A DNA stretch of 44,869 bases from Clostridiales bacterium (GCA_021129775.1 JAJOKP010000009.1:1-44869), one strand, 5' to 3'. Shown: positions 21,040 through 30,251, numbered from the stretch's first letter. Notes: generated by a model not told the origin, from the letters alone. Translations and numbers: made by a program.

Positions 21040-22170
21040 CTAAACCTCAGCTACATTATACCCCGACGCCTTAATCAATCTGTTCATTATCGCTTTGCCG
21101 ATCCCTATTTCATCTACTGCTTCAACTAATATTATGTCTACTTCCTCTACGTCAAACTCTCTTAAAATACGAAAAACATTTGTTGCGATAAATTTAAGCT
21201 CTCCTCTGTCGCCTAATGACTTTACATTGGCACCTGCATATTTTTTAGCGCAATCTAACAAACCAGATACCACCTCTGTGTTTCTTGTCATCACACGAGA
21301 CACAGAACCGTCTCCTGTCTCGTCTAAAACCTCTGTACAAATAATCCCAACTTTCTTGCCTTGCTTAATAAATTCCGCTAAATCTAATTCAATTCTTCTT
21401 GTTATTTTATCCTTTTCCCCTCGGTATACAATAACATCTGCATTAGGAGAGTAATGCACATATTTCATACCTGGCGCTTTAGGCAGTATGCTACTGAAAT
21501 TTTCTTCGCTAGAATCATAAAAATCTACTCTTTCACCTAAAACCTCTTCAATCATCTCTTTGGTAACTCCTCCAGGTCTTAAAATCACAGATGGGTTTAT
21601 AGTCATATCTAAGACTGTTGATTCTAGCCCTACTTCACAATCTCCTCCGTTAATAATAATATCAACTCTTCCAAACAAATCATCAACAACATGATTTCCT
21701 CTAGTTGGACTTGGTTTCCCAGAAATGTTCGCGCTTGGAGCAGCAATAGGAACTCCTGATTCTTTTATCACACAAAGAGCAATGGGGTGATTTGGCATTC
21801 TAACTGCCACTGTGTCTAGACCTGCAGTGACAATAGCAGGTACTTGTTTACTCTTCCTAAATATTATTGTCAAAGGTCCCGGCCAAAATTTCGTCATTAA
21901 TTTTCTTGCTTTTTTTGAAACTTTCTCTACAAGAGGATAAACATTCTCAATCTCTGCTATATGAACTATTAATGGGTTATCAGCTGGCCTTCTCTTAGCT
22001 TCAAATATTTTTCTTGCGGCTTCAGAATTTAGAGCGTTTGCACCAATACCGTATACCGTTTCAGTAGGAAAAGCTACGGTTCCACCGTTAGCCAATACTT
22101 CACTGCACACTTTCATCTTACGCATGTCAATATCATTAGGCTCTATATCGTATATAGTAGTATTTTTCAA
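21040..22170 (-). CDS. ywlC: Threonylcarbamoyl-AMP synthase (Sua5/YwlC)
   Basis: A 376-residue long-form Sua5 enzyme that makes threonylcarbamoyl-AMP for the tRNA t6A37 modification. The N-terminal YrdC domain (about 1-205) shows GGTVAFPTETVYGIGANA, KRRPADNPLIVHI, FWPGPLTIIF, VAVRMPNHPIA and APSANISGKPSPT. The linker carries APGMKYVHYSPNA and the C-terminal Sua5 domain extends to residue 376. The start chosen is the TTG at 22168-22170, six bases after AGAGGTG; a GTG three codons earlier overlaps that site. Confidence 0.95.
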   Translation of the reverse strand: MKNTTIYDIEPNDIDMRKMKVCSEVLANGGTVAFPTETVYGIGANALNSEAARKIFEAKRRPADNPLIVHIAEIENVYPLVEKVSKKARKLMTKFWPGPLTIIFRKSKQVPAIVTAGLDTVAVRMPNHPIALCVIKESGVPIAAPSANISGKPSPTRGNHVVDDLFGRVDIIINGGDCEVGLESTVLDMTINPSVILRPGGVTKEMIEEVLGERVDFYDSSEENFSSILPKAPGMKYVHYSPNADVIVYRGEKDKITRRIELDLAEFIKQGKKVGIICTEVLDETGDGSVSRVMTRNTEVVSGLLDCAKKYAGANVKSLGDRGELKFIATNVFRILREFDVEEVDIILVEAVDEIGIGKAIMNRLIKASGYNVAEV

Positions 22171-22200
22171 GCTATTCACCTCTATCAGCTTTTCATTTTA

Positions 22201-22345
22201 AAAGTCTCACGTACCCACAAGAGGCACCCCCTGCTTTCTTTTATCTTTTCCATTCTTAATTATTTTTTCTCTTTTCTTTTTTCTCTTTTCCTTCATTACG
22301 GGCACCCACAAGGAGAGCCCCTACAAGTTTTTGCCTCTTTTTTCT
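22201..22345. repeat. Two partial GGGCACCCAC repeats with pyrimidine tract
   Basis: The gap between prfA and ywlC holds CGTACCCACAAGAGGCACCCC (22211 region), a pyrimidine-rich run (about 22225-22300) and GGGCACCCACAAGGAGAGCC (22302 region) followed by CCTACAAG. The same word, GGGCACCCACGAGGGGAGCC, occurs at 42231-42250 and a diverged one at 44614-44637. A dispersed small repeat is likely; its function is unknown. Confidence 0.6.
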
Positions 22346-22359
22346 TTCTCAATTGCCCT

Positions 22360-23430
22360 TTAGTTGACTTGCTTCAATTTATTAGCTTGATCCGAAGTTA
22401 TAAGAGCATCTATCATATCGTTAATGTCACCTTCTAAAAATGCATCAAGTTTATATACTGTCAAATTAATTCTGTGATCAGTAATTCGCCCTTGCGCATA
22501 GTTATATGTTCGAATTCTTTCACTTCTATCCCCTGTACCCACTTGACTTCTTCTGTCTTCCGCAATTTCGTCTTTTTGCTGCTGTACAACCGTATCCATT
22601 ATTCTAGCTTTCAATATTTTAAGTGCTTTTTCTTTATTTTTAAGTTGAGACTTCTCATCTTGGCAAGTGGCTATTACTCCAGTTGGTAAATGCGTTATTC
22701 TTACGGCTGAGTCAGTAGTATTAACACTTTGCCCTCCACATCCGGATGCACGAAAAACATCAATCCTTAAATCATTTTGATGTATTTCAAGTTCTACATC
22801 ATCTGCCTCTGGTAGCACGGCTACCGTAGCTGTAGATGTGTGTATTCTCCCACCTGAATCAGTCACTGGCACTCGCTGAACTCTATGCGTGCCACTTTCG
22901 TATTTTAATTTCGAATACGCACCTTTTCCTATAATCATGAATATAACTTCTTTATATCCACCAACTCCTGTTTCTCCTAGGCTCATCAATTCAGTTTTCC
23001 ATTTGTTTTCTTCTGCATATCTTGTATACATTCTAAATAGAACCGCTGCAAACAAACCGGCTTCATCTCCACCTGCACCAGCACGTATTTCCACAATTAC
23101 ATTTTTATCATCATTCGGATCTTTAGGTAATAAAAGCACTTTCAAATCTTCTTCATATGCCATTATACTTTCTTGTAATTCTTCCATTTCCATTTTTGCC
23201 ATCTCTTTTAATTCATCATCTGCAGTCCTATCATACATTATGTCTTTTACTTCTACTAAGGATTCACTCGCCTTTTTGTGCGCTCTATATTTTAAAACAA
23301 TTGGCTCTAGAGAAGAATGTTCCTTCACTAATTTTTTCCATTCGTTTTGATTCCTTATTACCTCGGGGTCTCCAATTTTATTGCTCAAGTCTAAATATTT
23401 TTCTTCCAAAAACTCTAATTTGCTTAACAT
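22360..23430 (-). CDS. prfA: Peptide chain release factor 1
   Basis: A 356-residue RF1 that terminates at UAG and UAA. The codon-recognition tripeptide is PVT at residues 188-190 (RF1-type PxT) and the hydrolysis motif GGQ is at 232-234 in [10 protein letters not shown]. It has the usual coiled N-terminal domain. The ATG at 23428-23430 follows GGAGAGA; the in-frame ATG 18 bases upstream lacks a ribosome site. The preceding gene encodes the methylase PrmC that modifies this Gln. Confidence 0.98.
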   Translation of the reverse strand: MLSKLEFLEEKYLDLSNKIGDPEVIRNQNEWKKLVKEHSSLEPIVLKYRAHKKASESLVEVKDIMYDRTADDELKEMAKMEMEELQESIMAYEEDLKVLLLPKDPNDDKNVIVEIRAGAGGDEAGLFAAVLFRMYTRYAEENKWKTELMSLGETGVGGYKEVIFMIIGKGAYSKLKYESGTHRVQRVPVTDSGGRIHTSTATVAVLPEADDVELEIHQNDLRIDVFRASGCGGQSVNTTDSAVRITHLPTGVIATCQDEKSQLKNKEKALKILKARIMDTVVQQQKDEIAEDRRSQVGTGDRSERIRTYNYAQGRITDHRINLTVYKLDAFLEGDINDMIDALITSDQANKLKQVN

Positions 23431-23450
23431 GTTAATCTCTCCAAACATAA

Positions 23451-24368
23451 TTATCTATTTTCATTTAAAGCATCTACTATATTATCACATTTCACGTCAT
23501 TTTGCCATTCACCAACCACTAATCGGTTAAGTCCAGCCAAATCTTTTTTAACTGTTATATTTTTAAATCCTCTTTCATTCATTAAACGACTAACTTGCTC
23601 CCCTTGATTATAGCCTATTTCTAATAGCAATCTACCTTCGTATTCAAGAAATTCCGGCGCTTGGTTGATGATGGTTCTATAAAAATCCAACCCATCTTCT
23701 CCGCCTCTCAATGCTATTAAAGGCTCGTATCCTTTCACCTGCATGATTAAATTCTCTACATCATCGTTAGATATATATGGCGGATTCGAAACTATCATAT
23801 GAAATTTTTTTCCCGCTTTTTTATTTTTAATAGGCGTAAAAATATCGCCCTGTAAAAACTCAATTTTGTCCTGTACTTTATGCGTTATCGCATTTTTTTT
23901 TGCTATTTTTAGAGCTTCTTCTGAAATATCCACAGCTTTAATTTCTAGCTCATCAAAATATTTTGCTAAACTAACAGAAATCGCACCACTACCCGTTCCT
24001 ATTTCTAGCACTTTGACAGGGACTTCAAAAAAAATTTCTTTACAAATATTTATTGACTCCTCAACTAATAGTTCTGTATCAGCTCGCGGTATTAAAACTC
24101 CTTCTTCTACAAAAAAATCTAATCCCATAAATTCTTGTCGCTTTATAATATATTGCACTGGCATACAATTCACTCTTTTTTTTACATCAAGCCAAAATTT
24201 ACGACAATTTTCCCGGGAAATACTCAAATTCGGGTAAATATGCAGTTTAATTCTATCAACACCCAAAATATTGCATAAAATCACCTCAGCGTCTAACTGA
24301 GGCATTTCAAGGTTAAGTGTCTGAAATTTCTTTGCTGCCCTCTGTATTATTCGCTCTACTGTTGGCAT
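23451..24368 (-). CDS. prmC: Release factor glutamine methyltransferase PrmC
   Basis: A 305-residue SAM-dependent methylase for the GGQ glutamine of release factors. The N-terminal helical domain is followed by [17 protein letters not shown] (SAM motif I) and the catalytic [12 protein letters not shown] (NPPY). The start is the ATG at 24366-24368 behind AAGGATGAT. The first 56 bases overlap the end of the yqhQ homologue, and prfA follows after 20 bases, which fits the functional pairing. Confidence 0.95.
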   Translation of the reverse strand: MPTVERIIQRAAKKFQTLNLEMPQLDAEVILCNILGVDRIKLHIYPNLSISRENCRKFWLDVKKRVNCMPVQYIIKRQEFMGLDFFVEEGVLIPRADTELLVEESINICKEIFFEVPVKVLEIGTGSGAISVSLAKYFDELEIKAVDISEEALKIAKKNAITHKVQDKIEFLQGDIFTPIKNKKAGKKFHMIVSNPPYISNDDVENLIMQVKGYEPLIALRGGEDGLDFYRTIINQAPEFLEYEGRLLLEIGYNQGEQVSRLMNERGFKNITVKKDLAGLNRLVVGEWQNDVKCDNIVDALNENR

Positions 24369-25569
24369 TTTTATCATCCTTAAGTACATTTTTAAGAGCT
24401 TCAAGCGCTACTTCTAATTGACTGTCGTCAGGTTCTTTTGTCGTGAGCTTTTGCAACATCATCCCAGGATAATTAACTAATCCTACTAGCTTCGATTGAC
24501 TTTTTGAAGCTATCCTAATAATCTCGTATGATATTCCTGCTACCACAGGCAACAACGCTAATCTTGCAAGAACTCTTGCAAATGGGTTTGGCCATCCAAC
24601 CAAGGAAAACAAAAGCATACTCACAACCATTACAATAAACAAGAAACTTGTGCCGCAACGAGGGTGTAATGTTGAGAATTTTCTCGCGTTTTCTACAGTT
24701 AACTCTTTTTTATGCTCATAACAATATATAGCTTTATGCTCTGCCCCATGGTATTGAAAAACTCTTCGTATGTCTTCCATTCTAGCAATCAGCACAATAT
24801 ATCCTACAAAGAGAAAAATTCTTACTATTCCTTCTATTATGTTGATGAGAATATTCGACTCAGTAAATCTTCTTACATAACTTGCAAGGAGGGTCGGTGC
24901 TAACATAAAAATCCCTATGGATATTAACAATGCAAAAAATACTGATATATATATCATTGCGTCGTAAGCTTTGTCTTTGAACAGTTTTTTTAACACTCTA
25001 TCAAATATATCCTCTTTATTCTCTGCATGATTATTACTTGTATATTTCTCCTTTGTAATCATCTTGCTTGGCAATTCATTATCATTTGTTGCATTACAAC
25101 TCACTTCTGTTTCTTCGTTTGAGTTTCTTTCGTTTTTCTCTTTATCTCCCTCTTCTCCAGCGTTATTATTTTTGGCTCTCTCAGCAATTTCAACCTCTTC
25201 TATGTCACCCTCAGGTTCTTCTGCATTTCCAAGCGCTTCTTCTGCATTTTTCCCAGTGCTTTCTCTTGCAATCTCAATTTCTTTCTCTCCGTTTTTTTCG
25301 CCTTCCTCAGCAATTTCGGCAGCGTATAATAATGAGCGAACTCCTACTATCATCGCATCAATTAGAATAAAACCGCCTCTTAAAACGGGTATACTCATCA
25401 ATTTCTTCTTTTTGCGAGATTTGTATATTTTGGTTTTATTTATTGTAATATCACCCTTTGGTGTTCTTACTGCAATAGCAGTATAGTCTTCGCCTTTCAT
25501 CATAACCCCTTCAATCAGCGCCTGCCCCCCTATATTACAATCCTTTTGTTGTTCTGATGTATTCTTCAA
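24313..25569 (-). CDS. yqhQ: YqhQ-like DUF1385 membrane protein with an acidic insertion
   Basis: A 418-residue DUF1385 protein. Recognisable family parts are the N-terminal IGGQALIEGVMMKG, the MSIPVLRGGFILIDAM segment, then four or so membrane helices between about residues 205 and 350, with FQYHGAEHKAIYCYE and FSTLHPRCGTSFLFIV in between. The usual homologues are about 300-320 residues. The extra length is a Glu/Asn/Lys-rich, low-complexity block at about residues 88-190 without hydrophobic segments. The function of the family is unknown; it is commonly next to prmC-prfA in Clostridia. Confidence 0.88.
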   Translation of the reverse strand: MKNTSEQQKDCNIGGQALIEGVMMKGEDYTAIAVRTPKGDITINKTKIYKSRKKKKLMSIPVLRGGFILIDAMIVGVRSLLYAAEIAEEGEKNGEKEIEIARESTGKNAEEALGNAEEPEGDIEEVEIAERAKNNNAGEEGDKEKNERNSNEETEVSCNATNDNELPSKMITKEKYTSNNHAENKEDIFDRVLKKLFKDKAYDAMIYISVFFALLISIGIFMLAPTLLASYVRRFTESNILINIIEGIVRIFLFVGYIVLIARMEDIRRVFQYHGAEHKAIYCYEHKKELTVENARKFSTLHPRCGTSFLFIVMVVSMLLFSLVGWPNPFARVLARLALLPVVAGISYEIIRIASKSQSKLVGLVNYPGMMLQKLTTKEPDDSQLEVALEALKNVLKDDKNANSRANNTEGSKEISDT

Positions 25570-25703
25570 TTTTAATTTCTCCTATTCTTCGCGAATTATT
25601 TCATTAAATTTTTCTTGTTGCATAAAAGTTCATATGCTATAGACTACTATATATTCTAATTGTAATTGTAGCATTTAATAAGTGAATATTCAACTAGAAA
25701 ATC

Positions 25704-25790
25704 AGGGGGGTCAGGCTTAATTTTTGCAACTTACTGCTGAAAGAGATTTCGACTAAGCAATAAGTTGCAAAAGTTAAGCCTGACCCCCCT
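25704..25790. repeat. 87-bp G-tailed hairpin repeat, copy 2
   Basis: Same orientation and nearly the same sequence as the element at 9368-9456, with the arms AGGGGGGTCAGGCTTAA... and ...TTAAGCCTGACCCCCCT and loop GAAAGAGATTTCGACT. It lies about 135 bases upstream of the yqhQ start, between yqhQ and the possible plus-strand transcription unit. In a minus-strand transcript it would also form a long stem. Confidence 0.85.
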
Positions 25791-25854
25791 CATTTGACAG
25801 AAAGAAGATATTTCCTCAAAAAAAATGTTTAAAACGTTTTCTATGTGGTAAATA

Positions 25855-26375
25855 TATAATACAATAGAATTCGGCAACTCACTGTCAATCATGTTCAACC
25901 TTATTAGTCTTGATGACTTGAAAAACGAGAGGCTACTATTTAAAACAAGTTAAGTAACTTGTAAAAAAGGAATATCTTACGAGATATATCCAGAGGGTTT
26001 GAATTGAAAAATGCATCAAAATAGTTGGTGCTATGAAGTAAGTAATGGCTTTACGAATAAAGATTTCGGTTCAGATTTTGAATAGCTTTCAAACAAAGAT
26101 TTTGATTGTGAATAACTTTTCGAAGAAAGATTTTGAATTAGAACTAGAACTAGCTTTTCGAACAACGATTTTGATTTGAAACACCAGATCCAATAGCCCA
26201 ACTAAACTGAAAAGCAAGGTTGCAAATGTTTCACGAAAGGATGTAGATATATACAATATGCTAGAAACCAATCCACCAAAGTCAATAGCCGATTGTCATA
26301 GTTGCTTCCGATTCTATTATAAATAGAACGGATGGTTTCATAAATATTATGAAATCATTCGTTCTAATGTTTTTT
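25855..26375 (+). other. Possible plus-strand transcription unit without a clear gene (ncRNA or decayed gene)
   Basis: This 970-base gap (25570-26540) has no convincing protein. On the plus strand a TATAAT at 25855-25860 is followed by two small hairpins (ACAAGTT-AAGT-AACTTGT at 25945-25962; GGAATATCT-TACG-AGATATATCC at 25969-25991). Next come an ORF of 24 codons at 26011-26085 (MHQNSWCYEV...), four imperfect direct repeats of AACAAAGATTTTGA at about 26055, 26091, 26122 and 26160 spaced 31-38 bases, and a strong intrinsic terminator at 26325-26375. No good -35 is present, only TTAAAACGTTTTCT close to that place. It may be a structured RNA or a pseudogene with frame damage; I cannot tell which. 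Confidence 0.35.
26325..26375 (+). terminator. Intrinsic terminator, plus strand
   Basis: AGAACGGATGGTTTCATAA and TTATGAAATCATTCGTTCT form a 19-base stem with two G-U pairs and a three-base loop, followed by AATGTTTTTT. No T-run exists in the other direction. No protein-coding gene lies upstream of it on this strand, which supports an unannotated transcript. Confidence 0.75.
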
Positions 26376-26473
26376 GAGAAGTTATACTTCATCAGAATAC
26401 CTACTCAATATTGAAATGCATATTGTCCCAAATTGTAAACTAAATTTTGTGTTCAAAACAAATAATTATTCGC

Positions 26474-26511
26474 ATAAAAAAACACGAGCACTTTATCAGC
26501 ACTCATGTTTC
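26474..26511 (-). terminator. Intrinsic terminator after the tdk operon
   Basis: Read on the minus strand, ACATGAGTGCT-GATA-AAGTGCTCGTGT forms a stem followed by TTTTTTTATG. It lies 30 bases after the stop of the 54-residue membrane protein gene, the last gene of the tdk transcript. Confidence 0.75.
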
Positions 26512-26540
26512 ATCTAGTGAAATGTGTTATTTCTTCTTTG

Positions 26541-26705
26541 CTAAAGCCCTTTAAGAACTCCAATAATAAACAATAATAGCGAAACAAACACCAGAATAAC
26601 TACTCCTTTGGAATACTTCGTTTTTCTTTTATAAATACGAAAAACAGGAGTAAGAACTCCTACTAGCATTCCAATTAATCCAATTCCCATCAAAAAACTT
26701 GACAT
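26541..26705 (-). CDS. Small two-helix membrane protein, 54 residues
   Basis: A short but convincing gene: ATG at 26703-26705 with AGGAGGG four bases upstream, 54 codons, TAG, then a terminator. The product begins MSSFLMGIGLIGMLVGVLTP, has a basic hairpin (FRIYKRKTKYSKG, residues 22-34) and a second hydrophobic helix (VVILVFVSLLLFIIGVL). The positive loop predicts both ends outside. It begins 10 bases after the tdk stop, so it is co-transcribed with thymidine kinase. Function unknown. Confidence 0.8.
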   Translation of the reverse strand: MSSFLMGIGLIGMLVGVLTPVFRIYKRKTKYSKGVVILVFVSLLLFIIGVLKGL

Positions 26706-26714
26706 AATACCCTC

Positions 26715-27302
26715 CTATTTAGGCACTTTATGGCATCTTCTGCATCGTGCTTCATACGACTCAGTAGCTCCTACTAATATTATTGGTTCAGTGTATTTTG
26801 CTGGTTTGCCATTTACAATTCTTTGCGTTCTCGTAGCAGGCATTTTACATACCATGCAAACAGCCGTTAGTTTTGTAACATGTTCAGCTATCGCCATCAA
26901 ATTTGGTACAGTGCTAAAAGGTTCTCCTCTAAAATCCATATCTAAACCCGAACAAATAACTCTCTTACCACTATCAGCTACTTTTATACAAATGTCGATT
27001 AGTGATTTATCCATAAATTGCACTTCATCTATTGCTAAAATATCGAATTCTTCATTTTCAACGATACTCTCAATTTCCACTACTTTTTTTACAGGATTAC
27101 ATTCTGTTCTTTTCCCATTATGCGAAATAATATTTGAGACAGAATATCTTTTATCAATCTCTGGTTTAACAGCTATTACTTTTAACCCAGCTATTTTCGC
27201 CCTATTAATTCTTCTAATTAGCTCTTCGCTCTTCCCTGCATACATGGGCCCAACAATAATCTCAATGCTTCCATTTTTAGTATATTCCATCAAATCAGTC
27301 AT
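26715..27302 (-). CDS. tdk: Thymidine kinase
   Basis: A 195-residue type II thymidine kinase for nucleoside salvage. It has the P-loop VGPMYAGKSEEL, the DEVQF motif in ILAIDEVQFMD, the lasso/zinc site CMVCK...CRRCH and the substrate-binding VGATESYEARC. The ATG at 27300-27302 follows GGGGAGA; the upstream in-frame ATG at 27341 has no ribosome site. A TATAAT on the minus strand at 27386-27391 is a possible promoter without a clear -35. In Bacillus, tdk also lies beside rpmE and prfA. Confidence 0.96.
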   Translation of the reverse strand: MTDLMEYTKNGSIEIIVGPMYAGKSEELIRRINRAKIAGLKVIAVKPEIDKRYSVSNIISHNGKRTECNPVKKVVEIESIVENEEFDILAIDEVQFMDKSLIDICIKVADSGKRVICSGLDMDFRGEPFSTVPNLMAIAEHVTKLTAVCMVCKMPATRTQRIVNGKPAKYTEPIILVGATESYEARCRRCHKVPK

Positions 27303-27484
27303 AATAATCTCCCCATTTTGTTTATATTTAGAAAAATGCAAACGAAAACGCTATTACTTGTCTCGCTAATAGTTTAACTCATATCATTATATATTAGGAG
27401 ACATTAAAAATAAAGCAAAACTTATCCATAGGTTTTTTTCCCGACACTCCAGAGACATAAACCACTACCTCTTGAAAATTGAAC

Positions 27485-27516
27485 ACAAAAAACGAGGCTA
27501 GTTCTCAACCTCGTTT
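27485..27516 (-). terminator. Intrinsic terminator of rpmE
   Basis: On the minus strand AACGAGG and CCTCGTT form a stem around a loop of about 11 bases, followed by TTTTTTGTG, about 35 bases after the rpmE stop codon. Confidence 0.75.
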
Positions 27517-27548
27517 CTGCTTTAAAAAATCATTATTCTGCTTCAAAA

Positions 27549-27746
27549 TTACATTCCAAATTTTTTATTGAACTTTTCTACACGTCCACCTTTTTCAGCT
27601 GACTTTTGTTTACCAGTGAAAAACGGGTGGCATTTCGAGCAAACATCAAGTCGTAATTCTTTTTTAGTTGATGCAGTTTCGAAAGTATTGCCACATACGC
27701 AAGTAGCTTCAACTTCATAGTATTTTGGCTGAATATCTTTTCTCAT
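27549..27746 (-). CDS. rpmE: 50S ribosomal protein L31 (zinc-binding type)
   Basis: A 65-residue ribosomal protein. It starts [11 protein letters not shown] and contains the zinc-binding cysteines in TCVCGN and [13 protein letters not shown], the C+ form found when zinc is available. Two adjacent ATG codons exist; the second (27744-27746) has better spacing to GAGGTG and gives the standard N-terminus. It lies downstream of rho on the same strand, as usual in Firmicutes. Confidence 0.96.
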   Translation of the reverse strand: MRKDIQPKYYEVEATCVCGNTFETASTKKELRLDVCSKCHPFFTGKQKSAEKGGRVEKFNKKFGM

Positions 27747-27889
27747 CATTGTCACCTCTTTCTTCAAAACACGCTATTTAAACATTAAGTATATTGGTAG
27801 TTCTCCACCGACTAAGCGGCGGAAATTCCTTTATCATTTGTTTTATAGTGCCTATTATCTTAATAAATCAACTAAGATATTATACCATG

Positions 27890-29185
27890 TTACCTCTCTG
27901 TTATCAATGTTTTTTTAAGCATTTCAACAAAATCACTGTTTTTCTTAGTTTCCATAAGAGATTTAACCACTCTTTCAGTTACTTCTTGAACATGGCTACT
28001 CCCTAGTGCTTTCCTTATGGCCCAGATTGCTCCCAATTCCTCTTGGTTAAGCAGTAATTCTTCTCTCCTCGTCCCTGATTTGTGTATATCCATGGCAGGA
28101 AAAATCCTTTTTTCGGAGAGTTTGCGATCTAAGTGTATTTCCATATTCCCTGTTCCTTTGAACTCTTCAAAAATAACATCATCCATCTTGCTTCCAGTGT
28201 CAATAAGCGCTGTCGCAATTATAGTCAGGCTCCCGCCTTCTTCAACGTTCCTAGCAGCTCCAAAAAACCTTTTGGGCTTATGTAGCGCTCCTGGGTCTAA
28301 CCCACCTGACAATGTTCTCCCAGTTGATGGTATCACTAAATTATACGCTCTCGCAAGTCTGGTAATACTATCTAACAATATTACCACATCTTTACCATGC
28401 TCAACCAATCGTTGCGCTCTATTTATTACCATTTCCGCTATCCTTATATGATGGCTTGGTAGTTCATCGAATGTCGAGTATACCACTTCACCTTTAATTG
28501 AGCGTTGCATATCTGTGACTTCTTCTGGCCTCTCATCTATCAAGAGCACAATCACTTCTAGATCTGGATAGTTTTTTTCAATGCTGTTTGCAACTTTTTT
28601 AAGTAAAATAGTTTTTCCTGCTTTAGGTGGAGATACAATCATACCTCTTTGCCCTTTTCCAATCGGGGCAATCAAATCTATTAACCTTGTAGCTAGCTCA
28701 CTCGTGCTTACTTCTAAATTTATTCTCTCTGTAGGGTAAATCGGGGTAAGTTCAGCAAACTTCGGTCGCCTTAACGCCATATTAGGATCTAAATCATTTA
28801 TTTTTTTAACGTATAGAAGGGCTTTGAATTTTTCTCCAGTCTTTGGAGTTCTTGTAATCCCTTCAATTTTATCACCAGTACGCATTTTAAACCTTCTAAT
28901 CTGTGAAGGTGAAATATAAACATCTAGATCACTAGATAAATAATTGTTTCGTCTTAAAAATCCATATCCATCCATATGAATATCTAATATTCCTGTTGCT
29001 ATATCGACTTCTTTTCCTTTAGGGATTTCGCTCGAAAGGTGCGCTGGTAGGCTAGTTTTGTCCTTCTCATTTATTAATTCGATTAGTTCCTTCTTCTTGT
29101 ACTTGGCTAAGTTTTTAATGCCCATTCCTTTTGCTATTTCTTTTATCTCTTGTAGCTTTTTCCCTCCAATTTCCGGGACGCTCAA
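27890..29185 (-). CDS. rho: Transcription termination factor Rho
   Basis: A 431-residue hexameric RNA helicase ending transcription. The N-terminal helical Rho-N domain (KLQEIKEIAKGMGIKNLAKY) is followed by the RNA-binding cold-shock-like domain (GYGFLRRNNYLSSDLDVYIS), the P-loop SPPKAGKTIL, Walker B VVILLDSITRLARAYN and the Q/R-loop GGLDPGALHKPKRFFGAARN. I take the TTG at 29183-29185 as start because GGAGGTG lies five bases upstream. Upstream ATG codons add about 23 residues without homology and no ribosome site. Confidence 0.96.
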   Translation of the reverse strand: MSVPEIGGKKLQEIKEIAKGMGIKNLAKYKKKELIELINEKDKTSLPAHLSSEIPKGKEVDIATGILDIHMDGYGFLRRNNYLSSDLDVYISPSQIRRFKMRTGDKIEGITRTPKTGEKFKALLYVKKINDLDPNMALRRPKFAELTPIYPTERINLEVSTSELATRLIDLIAPIGKGQRGMIVSPPKAGKTILLKKVANSIEKNYPDLEVIVLLIDERPEEVTDMQRSIKGEVVYSTFDELPSHHIRIAEMVINRAQRLVEHGKDVVILLDSITRLARAYNLVIPSTGRTLSGGLDPGALHKPKRFFGAARNVEEGGSLTIIATALIDTGSKMDDVIFEEFKGTGNMEIHLDRKLSEKRIFPAMDIHKSGTRREELLLNQEELGAIWAIRKALGSSHVQEVTERVVKSLMETKKNSDFVEMLKKTLITER

Positions 29186-29303
29186 AATAACACCTCCAAA
29201 TTTTACAATAATAATGCAGTTCATTAATGGAGACATCTTACCACTATTAATCATTCATGTCAACATGCGCAAACTCATTTTTCTTAAATAATTACGATAT
29301 AAA

Positions 29304-29332
29304 GCCAGACAGGGGACGGTTCTCTGTCTGAC
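29304..29332. repeat. Short hairpin repeat GGGGACGGTTCTC, between kce and rho
   Basis: GCCAGACAGGGGAC-GG-TTCTCTGTCTGAC is a near-perfect palindrome, and 28 of 29 bases recur in inverted orientation at 30210-30238, so the pair flanks kce. Related hairpins with other stem sequences occur at 30768, 30830, 32411 and 37902. It is also placed where a terminator for kce would be. Confidence 0.75.
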
Positions 29333-29363
29333 TTCCCCTGTCTATCTAAATTTTTTAGGGAAA

Positions 29364-30173
29364 TTATATACTCAATATTTTCCTAGCTTCTTCTGGTGTC
29401 GCAACTTTTCTTCCTATTTCTTTAGCTATCCTAACAATTCTCTCTACAAGTTGGGCATTTGATTTTGCAAGCTCACCTCTTTTGTAAAAAATGTTATCCT
29501 CAAATCCTACCCTGACATGCCCCCCCATTATTATTGCCATAACAGCTAAAGGTAGTTCGTGTCTGCCTATCCCTGCAACTGTCCATGTAGAATCAGCTGG
29601 TATTGCGTTAACCATAAACAAGAGATCATCTACAGAGGCAGGGCATGCCCCAGGAACTCCTAAAACGAAATCAAAATGTAGTGGTGGTTCTATCAGCCCT
29701 TTTTTTACTAGTCTTTTGGCGTTTTCTATCATACCTCTCTCAAATACTTCTATCTCAGGCTTAACACCTAACTCTTGCATTCGTTTTGCAAATTTCTCTA
29801 TAACGCCTTCTTTATTTACAAAAATATCATTCCCAAAATTACACGTACCGCAACTAAGAGTTGCCATTTCTGGTTTTAATTCAACAGGTTGTAGTCTTTC
29901 CTCTGACGTATGCCATACTGCCCCACCTGTTGATGGTTGTATAATAACGTTACATTTTTCCTCTATTTTTTCTTTTATTTCTTTGTACACCTCATACGAT
30001 TGAGTAGGCTTTCCTTCTTCATCTCTTGCGTGAATATGTACTATAGATGCTCCAGCACAATAACATTCATGCGCCGCATTTGCTATTTCATCAGGTGTAA
30101 CTGGTAAATTAGGTTGTATCTCTTTAGTTATCTCAGCTCCAGTTAAAGCCGCTGTTATTATTAACTTTTCCAT
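29364..30173 (-). CDS. kce: 3-keto-5-aminohexanoate cleavage enzyme
   Basis: A 269-residue BKACE-fold enzyme that, in lysine fermentation, cleaves 3-keto-5-aminohexanoate with acetyl-CoA to give acetoacetate and 3-aminobutyryl-CoA. The metal site His46-x-His48 is in SIVHIHARD; IIQPSTGG, FVLGVPGACPAS, WTVAGIGRHELPLA and HVRVGFEDN with the conserved Glu are also present. The partner Kal, which uses its product, is encoded directly upstream, making this specific member of the broad BKACE family likely. The ATG at 30171-30173 has AAAGGAG. The other lysine-pathway genes are not in the window. Confidence 0.9.
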   Translation of the reverse strand: MEKLIITAALTGAEITKEIQPNLPVTPDEIANAAHECYCAGASIVHIHARDEEGKPTQSYEVYKEIKEKIEEKCNVIIQPSTGGAVWHTSEERLQPVELKPEMATLSCGTCNFGNDIFVNKEGVIEKFAKRMQELGVKPEIEVFERGMIENAKRLVKKGLIEPPLHFDFVLGVPGACPASVDDLLFMVNAIPADSTWTVAGIGRHELPLAVMAIIMGGHVRVGFEDNIFYKRGELAKSNAQLVERIVRIAKEIGRKVATPEEARKILSI

Positions 30174-30209
30174 GTAATTTGCTCCTTTCAAAAATATTTA
30201 GTGATCCAA

Positions 30210-30238
30210 GCCAGACAGAGAACCGTCCCCTGTCTGGC
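30210..30238. repeat. Short hairpin repeat in the kal-kce gap (inverted copy)
   Basis: GCCAGACAGAGAAC-CG-TCCCCTGTCTGGC is the reverse complement of the hairpin at 29304-29332 apart from one base. It occupies most of the 78-base space between kal and kce, so the bicistronic mRNA would contain this stem. Confidence 0.75.
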
Positions 30239-30251
30239 TATGTCTGGCTGG

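Noticed and set aside
26055-26175. Short spaced repeats of AAAGATTTTGA that could suggest a small CRISPR array
   Set aside because: The units are imperfect, 11-14 bases at best, with unequal spacing of 31-38 bases and similar intervening sequence. No cas gene is near.
26089-26271. A 60-codon minus-strand open frame
   Set aside because: It crosses the degenerate repeats, has no ribosome site and shows no plausible protein pattern.
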